DNA from: Candidatus Lindowbacteria bacterium RIFCSPLOWO2_12_FULL_62_27
GTDB lineage: Bacteria > Lindowbacteria > 2-12-FULL-62-27
NCBI GenBank assembly: GCA_001784175.1
Contig: MFPR01000028.1
Coordinates: 7,606-71,605 of the forward strand
Reading direction: 5' to 3'
Length of the DNA stretch: 64,000 nucleotides
Part shown: positions 51,777 through 60,290 of the stretch, in pieces
Layout: every line of letters starts with the position of its first letter
How positions within the stretch are numbered: the first letter of the stretch is position 1
The notes under the pieces: model-generated
Databases searched by the model: none
Told to the model about the DNA's origin: nothing
Seen by the model: the letters and a program-made list of their open reading frames with translations, nothing else
Position numbers and translations under genes: made by a program

Positions 51777-52786
51777 TGGCCGCGCGGATGTTGATGACCT
51801 GCAAAGCCACGTTCGAAAATATGTTGATTCGCGAACTCGGTTTGTACGGATGGAAGGCTGACACAAGCGGCGCGGGTTGGGTCCTGGCGACGGTGAAGGG
51901 TCCCTATCCGGACATCTGTTTTGCGGAATCAGCGGGAGAAGATCCTGTGGAGATCACGGCGTCCTCAGCCAACAAACTGACCTCCGAACTCGTTGACCTG
52001 TTCATGGCCGGGTTGAAAGATAATCGCGTGGACAACCCCTGGCCGTTTGTGTTTAACGCGGTTGGCCAGGACGCATCGCTTTCAAAACGGGCCAAAACCG
52101 TCCAGGCGGCATGGCTCAAAAAATTGCAAAAAATCCTGCCGCGCGTGATGAGGCTGGCCCGCGAGGACATGACGGAGGAGTGTGCGGCTCGGCGGGGATT
52201 TTTCGTCCACGTGACTGATTTTACCCGCGCGTTCGTCTCGCGGTCCGCCAAGTTCGGCGGTCAACGGCGGATGCAAATGGATTCAAAGGCTCCGTCCCGG
52301 TCGTATCTGAAGATTGAAGAAGCGTACGGCATACTCGGGTGTCAGCCCGGAAAGGGCGAAACGGTGATCGATCTCGGCGCCGCGCCCGGCGGATGGAGTT
52401 ACAGCGCATTGAAACGAAACGCGCGAGTGATCGCGGTGGACAACGGCCGGCTCCTGGGAACCGTCAAAAATCATCCCGGCCTCACGCATCATCAGGAAAA
52501 CGCCATGGCCTATCAACCGCCGGCCGGCGTGACCTGCGATTGGCTTTTCTGCGACGTCCTCGACCAGCCGGACCGAATCCTGAACGTGATTTTCAAATGG
52601 GTCGGGAACCGATGGTGCCGCCGGTTCATCGTCAATCTGAAATTCGGCCGCACCGACCCGATCCCCCTGCTGGCCAAGGCGAGGGATCCCGGTACTGGAC
52701 TGGCGGCCGGTTGTTCCGTTTTGAAAATCCGCCATCTGTACCATGATCGGGAGGAACTGACGCTGATGGGATCTGTGAGGACCTGA
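51773..52786 (+). CDS. RlmM-like 23S rRNA ribose 2'-O-methyltransferase
   Basis: 337 residues. N-terminal THUMP-like part, then a FtsJ/RrmJ methyltransferase: SAM motif VIDLGAAPGGWSYSALK and the K-D-K-E tetrad with Lys in SRSYLKIEEAY, Asp in WLFCDVLDQ, Lys in NLKFGRTDP and Glu in REELTLMG. In E. coli RlmM modifies C2498 of 23S rRNA. Co-translated with the ABC-F gene. Confidence 0.88.
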   Translation: MMAARMLMTCKATFENMLIRELGLYGWKADTSGAGWVLATVKGPYPDICFAESAGEDPVEITASSANKLTSELVDLFMAGLKDNRVDNPWPFVFNAVGQDASLSKRAKTVQAAWLKKLQKILPRVMRLAREDMTEECAARRGFFVHVTDFTRAFVSRSAKFGGQRRMQMDSKAPSRSYLKIEEAYGILGCQPGKGETVIDLGAAPGGWSYSALKRNARVIAVDNGRLLGTVKNHPGLTHHQENAMAYQPPAGVTCDWLFCDVLDQPDRILNVIFKWVGNRWCRRFIVNLKFGRTDPIPLLAKARDPGTGLAAGCSVLKIRHLYHDREELTLMGSVRT

Positions 52787-52811
52787 AAACTTAAAAGAAG
52801 ACCCGCGACGG

Positions 52812-53639
52812 TCACGAACGATCTATATTTTCGATAAACGTCATATCCTCGGCCGAAAGTTCAAACCCGAATATTCCCAGATCCATCTTCATGTGTCCTT
52901 CGTCGGTCGTGCCGGTCAGCGGGATCATGCCGATCTGATAAGCGAACCGGAAGATGATCTGCGCGGGAGTAACCGAACATCTTCCGGCGATTTCACGGAT
53001 TCGAGCGTGATGAAGAACCTGGGGGTTGGCGGTCAGGAGGGAGAATCCCTGATAATGGATCGCGTGCCGCCGGCAAAAATCCCGCACGGCTTTGTCCCAA
53101 CCCCGGTTGGCAAAGCATCGATTCTGAACCATCATCGGTTTGATCGCGGAACGGCTGACCAGCATTTCCATTTGCTGAATATTCACGTTACTGATACCGA
53201 TTGATTTGGCCGCCCCGGATTTATAAATTTCCTCCATCGCACGCCAAACCTCGAAATCCTCCGCGCCGAGCGCCGGATAATGGTAAGGCCCGTGCAATAG
53301 ATACGAATCGACATAATCGGCCCGCAGATGCTCCAGCGAACTCGCAAACGACTGTTTCACCTGCGTCCCCAAATCCGCCTCGGGATCGTACGGCAGCCGG
53401 TGGTCCTGTCCATCGACCGGCGTAAATTTCGTCTGCAGCCAGAGCTGGTCCCGGGAAATCCCGCACGCCGCCAAGTTGGCCAGCGCATCTCCCACCAGCT
53501 GTTCCGAATAATGTTTGGCCTGATTGGCCGTATCCACGGCCCGGAACCCGGATCTCACGGCCAATTCCACCAACGCGGTCGTCGCCTCTTTTTTCCAGGC
53601 GGTTCCATAAATGAAGCTCTGGCACGCTGCTTTGGACAT
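52812..53639 (-). CDS. Aldo/keto reductase
   Basis: 275 residues from ATG 53639 (GGGAGA six bases upstream); the GTG at 53645 is less likely. AKR tetrad: Asp in AVDTANQAKHYSE, Tyr in the same segment, Lys in LQTKFTPVD and His in YLLHGPYHY. C-terminal ITPAQ-like SVTPAQIIFRFAYQIGMIPLTGTTD. Probably a single-domain NADPH carbonyl reductase; substrate unknown. Convergent with the RlmM-like gene. Confidence 0.9.
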   Translation of the reverse strand: MSKAACQSFIYGTAWKKEATTALVELAVRSGFRAVDTANQAKHYSEQLVGDALANLAACGISRDQLWLQTKFTPVDGQDHRLPYDPEADLGTQVKQSFASSLEHLRADYVDSYLLHGPYHYPALGAEDFEVWRAMEEIYKSGAAKSIGISNVNIQQMEMLVSRSAIKPMMVQNRCFANRGWDKAVRDFCRRHAIHYQGFSLLTANPQVLHHARIREIAGRCSVTPAQIIFRFAYQIGMIPLTGTTDEGHMKMDLGIFGFELSAEDMTFIENIDRS

Positions 53640-53777
53640 CGGCACTCTCCCTTTTCCGTGATTTCACGCAGCATCCATCATGCCTCAAAGCCGGGTATTG
53701 TGAAGGGCCGACGGCGAACCGACAGATCATTGAAATTTCGGCTTTACATTCCGAATTTTCAATGATATATTTTGACC

Positions 53778-54932
53778 ATGATCGAACGTCGAAATCTCGC
53801 CTCGCGCGTGGAACGGGCGCTGGACCGCGCGCCGGTGACGGCGCTCCTCGGGCCCCGGCAGTGCGGCAAGACCACGATGGCCCGGCAGATCGCGCGCCGG
53901 CGCGGGGATGTCACCTACTTCGACCTCGAGTCGCCCGGGGACTCCGCACGGCTCGAGCATCCGATGATGGCCCTCGAGCCGCTCAAGGGGCTGGTCATCA
54001 TCGACGAGGTCCAGCGGCGGCCGGAGCTGTTCGCCATCCTGCGGGTCCTCGCCGACCGGCGGGCCTCCTCGGCGCGGTTTTTGATTCTCGGAAGCGCATC
54101 ACCCCATCTGGTGAAAGGCGCGTCCGAATCCCTCGCAGGCCGGATCGAGTTTGTCGAGATGGGCGGGATCGAGCCCTCTGATCCGGGCGCGCCCCACCTC
54201 GATCGGCTCTGGGTCCGCGGCGGCCTGCCGCCCTCGTGCCTGGCCCGAACCGAAACGGACAGTTACGTGTGGCGCGACAATTACGTCCGGACGTTTCTCG
54301 AACGCGACGTGCCGCAGCTCGGCATCTCTGTCCCCGCGCTCACGCTCCGGCGCTTTTGGAGCATGCTTGCGCATTACCACGGTCAGATCTGGAACTCGTC
54401 GGAACTGGGCGCGGCCCTCGGCCTGAACGACAAGACGGTCCGGCGGTACTTGGACCTTCTCACCGGCGCGTTTCTCGTCCGGCAGCTCGCGCCCTGGCAC
54501 GAGAATATCGGAAAGCGCCAGGTCAAATCGCCGAAGGTCTACTTCCGCGACACGGGACTGCTCCACCTGCTCCTCGAAATCCCGGACGCGCGCGCGCTCG
54601 ATCGCCATCCGAAAATCGGGGCGTCCTGGGAAGGCTTTGCCCTTGAACTCGTCCTTCGCGCCCTTCGGCCGCTATCCGCCTATTTCTGGGCCACGCACAG
54701 CGGCGCAGAGCTGGACCTTCTCGTCGTCGATCGTGGCCGGCGATACGGATTCGAATTCAAGCGCGCCGACGCTCCGCGCATGACACGCTCCCTCGATTCC
54801 GCGATTCGAACGCTGGGCCTTGCCAGGGCCTGGATCGTCTATCCGGGCCGGACCGCCTATCGCATCAGTGCCAAGGCCGCCGCGCTGCCCCTGTCCCGCC
54901 TCACGGGGAAGTTCACGATTCGGTCGCTATGA
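53778..54932 (+). CDS. AAA_14/DUF4143 ATPase
   Basis: 384 residues from ATG 53778. Walker A ALLGPRQCGKTTMARQI, Walker B GLVIIDEVQRRPEL, arginine-finger region ARFLILGSASP and the DUF4143 half starting around FWSMLAHYHGQIWNSSELGAALGLNDKTVRRYLDLLTGAFL (HTH-like GLNDKTVRRYLDLL). The last part ends ELDLLVVDRGRRYGFEFKRADAP, a D-x(n)-E-x-K nuclease-like core. This family is abundant in mobile and defence regions; its role is unclear. ATGA overlap with the Sir2 gene. Confidence 0.9.
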   Translation: MIERRNLASRVERALDRAPVTALLGPRQCGKTTMARQIARRRGDVTYFDLESPGDSARLEHPMMALEPLKGLVIIDEVQRRPELFAILRVLADRRASSARFLILGSASPHLVKGASESLAGRIEFVEMGGIEPSDPGAPHLDRLWVRGGLPPSCLARTETDSYVWRDNYVRTFLERDVPQLGISVPALTLRRFWSMLAHYHGQIWNSSELGAALGLNDKTVRRYLDLLTGAFLVRQLAPWHENIGKRQVKSPKVYFRDTGLLHLLLEIPDARALDRHPKIGASWEGFALELVLRALRPLSAYFWATHSGAELDLLVVDRGRRYGFEFKRADAPRMTRSLDSAIRTLGLARAWIVYPGRTAYRISAKAAALPLSRLTGKFTIRSL

Positions 54933-55690
54933 CCCGCGAGCCGCAAGACGTCTTGCGTCAGCTTCTATCGGACGCACGCCGCGTCGTGGTCTTCACGGGC
55001 GCCGGGATTTCGACGGAAAGCGGGATCCCGGACTATCGAAGCAAATCAGGGAGGTGGAGCAAGTTTACTCCGGTCACAATCCAGGATTTTCTGGCCAGCG
55101 AAGAAAAACGCCGGGAATACTGGGCCGAGAAAAAGGAACTCATGGCCTGTTTCGAGCGCGTCAAACCCAACGCCGGACACATCGCCATCGCGCGGATGCA
55201 CACGACCGGAAAACTGACAGGCGTCATCACGCAAAACATCGACGGGCTCCATCAAGCGGCGGGCCTGCCGGACGACAAGGTCGTCGAACTCCACGGCACG
55301 AGCTGCGCGGTGATCTGTTTTTCCTGCGGCAGGATCGATCCGTGGGAGGCGGCGTATCGGCGGCTCCTAGCGGGCGACCCCGCGCCAAAGTGCGAATCAT
55401 GCGGCGGGATTTTAAAACCCAACACGATTTCCTTTGGTCAATCACTCGACCCGGCGGTTCTCAATCGTGCGACGCGGATGGTCGAGGACTGCGATCTTCT
55501 GCTGGCCGTCGGATCGATCCTGATCGTCGAGCCGGCCGCGTCGTTTCCGCGCATGGCCAAATCGCGAGGCGCGCGCCTCGCCATCGTCAACCTGTCGGAC
55601 ACCCCGCTCGATCCGATCGCCGACGTGGTCATCCGCGCCCCTGCGGGGGAGGTCCTGCCGGCCGCCGTAAACTTGAAAATTGAACATTGA
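54929..55690 (+). CDS. cobB: NAD-dependent protein deacylase Sir2 (CobB type)
   Basis: 253 residues. NAD motif VVFTGAGISTESGIPDYR, active site TQNIDGLHQAAGLPDDKVVELHGTS in parts (TQNIDGLHQ; VELHGTS with the catalytic His), zinc cysteines CFSC and CESC, and LLLAVGSILIVEPAASFP. Complete, so probably an active deacylase of proteins such as acetyl-CoA synthetase. Sir2 folds are also widely used in anti-phage systems; the fused-start DUF4143 ATPase makes either reading possible. Confidence 0.95.
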   Translation: MTREPQDVLRQLLSDARRVVVFTGAGISTESGIPDYRSKSGRWSKFTPVTIQDFLASEEKRREYWAEKKELMACFERVKPNAGHIAIARMHTTGKLTGVITQNIDGLHQAAGLPDDKVVELHGTSCAVICFSCGRIDPWEAAYRRLLAGDPAPKCESCGGILKPNTISFGQSLDPAVLNRATRMVEDCDLLLAVGSILIVEPAASFPRMAKSRGARLAIVNLSDTPLDPIADVVIRAPAGEVLPAAVNLKIEH

Positions 55691-55712
55691 GCATTGATTA
55701 TTGAGCCTTGAC
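55676..55712 (+). repeat. ATTGA-type short tandem repeats
   Basis: After the Sir2 coding end, ATTGAACATTGAGCATTGATTATTGAGCC repeats the ATTGA unit four times with two- or three-base spacers. It may be a slipped-strand or insertion scar, or a regulator site before the immunity-like gene. Confidence 0.5.
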
Positions 55713-55743
55713 GAATCTTTGTGACGACACAGAGGAAACATTG

Positions 55744-56178
55744 ATGCAAACGAAAAACGCCAAAGAGATTGACAAACGCGACCAACGGACGCTGGCCCTC
55801 TGGGCCGCCGATTGCGCCGAGCGAGTGCTTCCGTATTTCGAGGACAAACACCCGAACGACAACCGACCTCGGAATGCCATCGCAACAGTCCGCGCGTGGG
55901 CGCGCGGCGAGATTCCGTTCTCCATGAAGTTGATCCGAACCGCGTCGCTCAACTCCCACGCCGCCGCGCGGGCAGCCGTTGATCCCGCCGCCATCGCCGC
56001 CGCCCGCGCCGCCGGGCAGGCTGTCGCGACCGCACACGTCGCAGGTCACGCCCGCGCCGCAGCCGCTTATGCGATCAAGGCGCTCGGCTCCGCATCCGCA
56101 AATGAGCGCATCTGGCAACGACGCCGTTTGCCACGGCGTCTTCGGGCGTTCGCGCTTCCCACAGTCGCATCCTCATAA
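55744..56178 (+). CDS. Imm5-like putative immunity protein
   Basis: 144 residues from ATG 55744 with GAGGA upstream; a TTG at 55708 is rejected. The pattern RTLALWAADCAERVLPYFE, PRNAIATVRAWARGEI and the Ala-rich GQAVATAHVAGHARAAAAYA is that of putative immunity proteins (Imm5-like), which usually protect against polymorphic toxins. No toxin gene is seen within the window, so the gene is an orphan. Three-prime end overlaps the convergent TfoX gene by 6 bases. Confidence 0.78.
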   Translation: MQTKNAKEIDKRDQRTLALWAADCAERVLPYFEDKHPNDNRPRNAIATVRAWARGEIPFSMKLIRTASLNSHAAARAAVDPAAIAAARAAGQAVATAHVAGHARAAAAYAIKALGSASANERIWQRRRLPRRLRAFALPTVASS

Positions 56179-56502
56179 TTCCTGACACCGTGCCGCTCTC
56201 TCCGCCCAGTCCGCAAGCTCCCGCGGATCCTCCAGCACGTCTGCCGGAACTTCGTAATACGATTTGAGCGGCTGCTTTTTGCTCGGACGAAACGGTAACA
56301 TCTTGCGCTCGCGATAAGGCGCTGTCGATTCCGGGGCGGCCGGATCAGTTTTGAAATAGAGCCTGTTTTTGTGAAGGATCCCGAAGAACACCTCGCCCCG
56401 ATACAGTCCATATCCGCCGAACATCGCACACGCCTCGACCGGACCGAATGCCGCCAACTGATCCAGAACGAAATCTCTGAACTTCTCCTTTGACGCATTC
56501 AT
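56173..56502 (-). CDS. TfoX N-domain protein
   Basis: 109 residues. FRDFVLDQLAAFGPVEACAMFGGYGLYRGEVFFGILHKNRLYFKTD in its parts (MFGGYGLY; FFGILHKNRLYFK) is the TfoX_N signature; the second half (LKSYYEVPADVLEDPRELADWAERA) is the usual family end. The C-terminal TfoX domain is absent, as in many short homologues. TfoX/Sxy links to competence in gamma-proteobacteria; here the role is unknown. ATGA overlap with the beta-grasp gene. Confidence 0.88.
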   Translation of the reverse strand: MNASKEKFRDFVLDQLAAFGPVEACAMFGGYGLYRGEVFFGILHKNRLYFKTDPAAPESTAPYRERKMLPFRPSKKQPLKSYYEVPADVLEDPRELADWAERAARCQEL

Positions 56503-56828
56503 TTGCGTGGGCGTTTCTTCGTCCCCCGGGGCGGGCTCGGAATCAACAGGTGAATCCGATCTCCGTCCTTCAGAAGGGTGTCGACATCCGGCCGGCCGCC
56601 GTTCAATTCGATCCCCAGAACGCCCGGCGGGAATTTTTTCCGGATTTCCGGGTGCTCAAACAAAATGGAGTTGAACACCATCAAAAACGGCGCCCCCGGA
56701 CTTGCGTAACTGATGTCTTCCGCAACGCCCGTCAGATTCTGAATCGTCTCATCGTAGGTGATCCGAATCGCAATGGATCCATCAGGCCGGTACGCCGGCT
56801 CCTTCTTTTGCGGCGGCAAAAACACCAT
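56499..56828 (-). CDS. MoaD/ThiS-like beta-grasp protein lacking the terminal Gly-Gly
   Basis: 109 residues. The central strand pattern IRITYDETIQNLTGVAEDI, a short helix, FLMVFNSILFEHPEIRKKF, LGIELNGGRPDVDTLLKDGDRIHLLIP matches ubiquitin-like sulfur-carrier folds (ThiS/MoaD end in ...DGDxVxxxPPxxGG). Here the end is LLIPSPPRGTKKRPRK: no GG tail, so it is unlikely to carry sulfur in the usual way. ATG start with GGGAGG upstream. Coupled to TfoX. Confidence 0.6.
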   Translation of the reverse strand: MVFLPPQKKEPAYRPDGSIAIRITYDETIQNLTGVAEDISYASPGAPFLMVFNSILFEHPEIRKKFPPGVLGIELNGGRPDVDTLLKDGDRIHLLIPSPPRGTKKRPRK

Positions 56829-56944
56829 GACCTTTAACCTCCCTCGGAGATTTTTTCAATTTCCCGCCGCGCGCGCGTCGTGCGGGAGCGGCGCAGGGCA
56901 ATTTCAGCGGATATCAGCATCTCGGCTGGAGGGCGTCTATCCGA

Positions 56945-58762
56945 TCATATTTCCAAAACACCACACAGCCGAAATCTCTCCCACGTCCCATCCAACTCTG
57001 CCATCCCCGGCACAAAAATCGCCAGGCCGTCCCGGCCGCGCGTGAGCAGGACCCGATACGCGTTCAGCCTCAACTGATGTGGATTCCTCACTACGCGCGC
57101 CCGGCCCAGATGCGACACCCAGCGGTCGCCCTCCCACCGCAAGTCCGGGCCCCAGCACAGTACCGGCAGATCGAGTTCGAGACCCTGACAGCCAAACTCG
57201 GTAATCGCCGTCTCAAACCGGCCGCCTGATTTCGGATGGCTTTCCGGCTCCTCGTACCATTGTCCGTAATAATAGAAATTCTGCGGCGCTGCGGAAATGC
57301 CGTACGGGGCCAATTTCCGGAACTTGGATGACGCAATTGCGCCGGTCCGCTTCTCGGCCACGCCGTCAAATCTGTCCCGGATGTAGGCTTTGACCGTTTC
57401 GAAATTCCGAGACATCCGAATCGGATAGCCGATCCGTGTCAGATCCACGGCGATGGCGCGCGCTTCATCCATCCTGCCGCCCAACATGAGCTCCGCCCAT
57501 GCGGACAACTGGCCGGCCTTTCGACTGCGCAGGGAGGTCGTGAGATTAAAAAGCGGTTCGACATCGTACGGGATTCCGGCATCCGTGAACGCGCGTTCAA
57601 GATGTCGCGGACCGCTCACCGACCATCCCTTGGACCCTTGCACCGCGTCCACCCAATTTTGAATCCCGGATTCTTCGCCCGCATGAATTTCCTGCCCCTC
57701 GCCCATCAGCGCCACGACGACATGCCCGCCTTCAATCCGGTTTGCAAGAGAGAGCAACAGCGCCGGCTCCGAATCCACGAGATCGCCTCGATGCTTTTCA
57801 AATACCCGATCCCTGTCCCACGCCCGCTGGGCTTCGTCAAAAATCACAACTTGTTCGCGCGGCGGCCGCTTCTGCCGGATCAGAATATCACGCAGATAAT
57901 TTTTGAGAGATTGGACGAATGCCGCTGAATTCAAAACGTATTGCAGAACGGAAACCAGAGGCCCGTTGCCGGAAAGGAGAACCGCCGGCGCGTTGAGGTT
58001 TCGGGAGTATGCGGTCTGCAGTCCAATCAAGGTCTTGCCCGAGCCCGGTACGCCGGTGATCAGGATCAACCGGCGCTCCTTTCGATCGATCGCCGCGTTG
58101 GCCAAAAATTCCACCCGCTCAACCCGCGCCGGAATGTTCTCCGCCTCCGCCGCCCGAATGCGCGGCAAGGGCTTGCGCTCAAACAAAAGCCGCGCCGCCT
58201 CGACCAGCGCGGGCAGAGGTTCATATGAGGATTGCACCCAGCGCCCGGTATCCGGCGACTGCTTTCGCGGATGCGCGGAAATTTCCTTGATGATCCGGAC
58301 CAAATCTTTCGGCGCCGCGGTTCGAACTCCCTGTTCCTCAAATGGCGCGCCCTGAAATCCCACCGGAACCAGAACGGGAACGAGCCTCTTGTCCCGGCAC
58401 CCCGCGTGATACTCCGACAAGTCCCGAACGTAGCCCAACACTTGATCGAAATCGGCCGCCTCCGGCGCGACGCGGTTTTTGAACTCGATCACGAGCACAA
58501 TTCCATTATTCAAAAAAATGAGATCCGGCCGACGGCCTCCGCTCCGCGGCAACTCGTACTCCAACACCAGCCCGCAATCCGCCGCCTCGGGCAAACAAGC
58601 CCCAAGCCCGTCTCGAAGCGCCCGCAGAGAATCGCGCCACGCAAAAAGTTGCGGCGGCCCGGTCTCCCGCAGGTGGTGTGTCAGCGCGCCAAGGATCTCC
58701 GTCTCGGAAACCGCTAGAAAATCTCCAACAGTTCCGGACCACGCGCAGGGGGATGAGTTCAA
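56945..58762 (-). CDS. PD-(D/E)XK nuclease-DUF2075 helicase fusion
   Basis: 605 residues from a TTG start at 58762; the frame is open back to the hicA stop but carries no better start. N-terminal part (about 65-100) has RRPDLIFLNNGIVLVIEFKNR: a PD-(D/E)XK-type core with Asp and Glu-Phe-Lys. The C-terminal half is a DUF2075-type superfamily-1-like helicase/ATPase: Walker A ITGVPGSGKTLIG, Walker B VVIFDEAQRAW, and ITEFGCQGLELDLPVL, RVLLTRGRDGLAIFVP as motifs IV-VI. DUF2075 proteins are related to Schlafen-type helicases and often sit in phage-defence areas. It could cut and unwind foreign DNA. Preceded by hicB/hicA. Confidence 0.8.
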   Translation of the reverse strand: MNSSPCAWSGTVGDFLAVSETEILGALTHHLRETGPPQLFAWRDSLRALRDGLGACLPEAADCGLVLEYELPRSGGRRPDLIFLNNGIVLVIEFKNRVAPEAADFDQVLGYVRDLSEYHAGCRDKRLVPVLVPVGFQGAPFEEQGVRTAAPKDLVRIIKEISAHPRKQSPDTGRWVQSSYEPLPALVEAARLLFERKPLPRIRAAEAENIPARVERVEFLANAAIDRKERRLILITGVPGSGKTLIGLQTAYSRNLNAPAVLLSGNGPLVSVLQYVLNSAAFVQSLKNYLRDILIRQKRPPREQVVIFDEAQRAWDRDRVFEKHRGDLVDSEPALLLSLANRIEGGHVVVALMGEGQEIHAGEESGIQNWVDAVQGSKGWSVSGPRHLERAFTDAGIPYDVEPLFNLTTSLRSRKAGQLSAWAELMLGGRMDEARAIAVDLTRIGYPIRMSRNFETVKAYIRDRFDGVAEKRTGAIASSKFRKLAPYGISAAPQNFYYYGQWYEEPESHPKSGGRFETAITEFGCQGLELDLPVLCWGPDLRWEGDRWVSHLGRARVVRNPHQLRLNAYRVLLTRGRDGLAIFVPGMAELDGTWERFRLCGVLEI

Positions 58763-58804
58763 TGGCGGGATACCTGCGCTTCTCGAGGAATCCTTGGATT
58801 CAAG

Positions 58805-59029
58805 CTATTTTGTCTTTCTGAAATCATCCTCGGCAATCCCCGCATCTTTGAGAAATTTTTTCAACAAAACAGGTCCGATGGATTCGGCATCATGGAATGC
58901 GAATAATATGATCCTGCCGTCCGGATGTTTCATCAACCGGTGACTGCCCTGACCATGGGCCGTGGAAAATCCCAATTTTGTCAAACACTTGAAAAGCCGG
59001 CTGGCTTTGACCTCACCGAGCCGGGCCAC
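58805..59029 (-). CDS. hicA: HicA-like mRNA interferase toxin
   Basis: 74 residues with a GTG start at 59029. The HicA double-stranded RNA-binding-like core is seen in SRLFKCLTKLGFSTAHGQGSHRLMKHPDGR, with the catalytic His in GSHRLMKH. It cleaves mRNA when unbound. It lies two bases after hicB on the same strand, so the order is antitoxin first, the less usual arrangement. Confidence 0.88.
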   Translation of the reverse strand: MARLGEVKASRLFKCLTKLGFSTAHGQGSHRLMKHPDGRIILFAFHDAESIGPVLLKKFLKDAGIAEDDFRKTK

Positions 59030-59031
59030 AA

Positions 59032-59259
59032 CTAGGCGGCAAGCTGGATCTCAACGGCAACAGGTTGAGGTTGTCTGGGAGGAGTTTTACCGATTTTTTT
59101 CAGAGAAGAAACATAAAATTTTAGCGCCTTCTTAATTCGTTTCAAAGCGGATTCGACGGTTCTACCGTATACGTGGCATCCGGGGACACCTGGGACACTC
59201 GCGATCACCCGTCCGTCCCTCTCTCTGTCAAAAACGACCATGTATCGAATGCTCTTCAT
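59032..59259 (-). CDS. hicB: HicB-like antitoxin
   Basis: 75 residues. YMVVFDRERDGRVIASVPGVPGCHVYGRTVESALKRIKKAL in parts (VIASVPGVPGCHVYG) is the HicB partial RNase H-like fold. No separate DNA-binding HTH or RHH tail is visible in this short form, so autoregulation is uncertain. Located upstream of hicA. Confidence 0.88.
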   Translation of the reverse strand: MKSIRYMVVFDRERDGRVIASVPGVPGCHVYGRTVESALKRIKKALKFYVSSLKKIGKTPPRQPQPVAVEIQLAA

Positions 59260-59354
59260 ATTTGAAAACTACCGCACGGCGGTCATGGCGTCAAGTGCGG
59301 TTTCCGGTCAGATCGGAACCGGCATTTCTCACACTGCATGGCAATCATCGGCTG

Positions 59355-60290
59355 TTATCCGAGAAAGACGTGCTCATTATGCCACTCGAGCAGATTTTTG
59401 GCCGGACGCTCATCGGTTCTTGACGGCAGATGAATGGATTGGCCATGAAGATGATAATAGGTCTTTCCGTTGTCGAAATCGTCTTTGAGCCGGTGACCGA
59501 CTTCGAACCGATAATCGGGCGTTACGGTCACGTAGCCCCTGTCAAACAGTTTGTGAATGTCCGAACGAAGAAGGATCCCGTTTGTCACGTCATGTTCCCC
59601 GGACTCCGAATACGGCCGGATGTGCGCCGCTTCGAGAACGGGGAGGGAATGTTCCGTCGTGACCGCACAGGCGCGTCCATAACTCTCGGTCACGATGATT
59701 CGAAAAAGTCCCTGCCCCAGGCGCGGCCGAAAGTGCGCGATCTCGCCGTATCGCGGTTTGTCGTCAGCTGGTTTGTCTCCGATTCGCATGCCGCGTACTC
59801 GGAGAAGGCACTCGTCCCAGATGCGCCGCCCCTCGGCATCATCCTTGAGATCGTATGTTTTGCCCTGCACAATATTCGCATGCCAATCCGCCGGCGGATC
59901 AATCCAAGCGGATTCCTCGAAAAAAATCGGCTCGGCGATGAGCGTGCAACCAATCGATCGGTCCGGGCGAATGCTGTGATCTTTCGTGTACCGGCGAATC
60001 AGCTCGCACAAGGCCGCACTATCCGCCGCGCCGTTGGATTCCCGAAAGGAATCCCATGCAAGCCAGACGGGTAATTTGGAATATCGGACAAAATATCCGA
60101 ATCCGGCAATTTTGTAATGTGGACGTTTCAATTTAAAGAAAAAAGGCGACAGCGGCGCGATGGGATGAAAATCCAACTGGGCCGAGGGTTTCCAGAAATT
60201 GACCTCCTGGACCTCCGGTGAATTCTTCGCGCGGGCACGCAGATACTGGAACCAGTCGTAATCCGTCAACGCCACGTATCCCGCGCTCAT
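59355..60290 (-). CDS. HNH endonuclease with N-terminal PUA/EVE-like region
   Basis: 311 residues from ATG 60290, which overlaps the stop of the DUF1016-like frame (ATGA). C-terminal HNH_2 nuclease: LEAAHIRPYSESGEHDVTNGILLRSDIHKLFDRGYV in parts (EAAHIRPYSE; NGILLRSDIHKLFD). The first ~170 residues (YDWFQYLRARAKNSPEVQEVNFWKPS, LSPFFFKLKRPHYKIAGFGYF, LAWDSFRESNGAADS, NIVQGKTYDL) resemble the EVE/PUA-like readers of modified bases that are joined to HNH nucleases in some restriction enzymes. Reading it as a modification-dependent enzyme is inference. Confidence 0.75.
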   Translation of the reverse strand: MSAGYVALTDYDWFQYLRARAKNSPEVQEVNFWKPSAQLDFHPIAPLSPFFFKLKRPHYKIAGFGYFVRYSKLPVWLAWDSFRESNGAADSAALCELIRRYTKDHSIRPDRSIGCTLIAEPIFFEESAWIDPPADWHANIVQGKTYDLKDDAEGRRIWDECLLRVRGMRIGDKPADDKPRYGEIAHFRPRLGQGLFRIIVTESYGRACAVTTEHSLPVLEAAHIRPYSESGEHDVTNGILLRSDIHKLFDRGYVTVTPDYRFEVGHRLKDDFDNGKTYYHLHGQSIHLPSRTDERPAKNLLEWHNEHVFLG

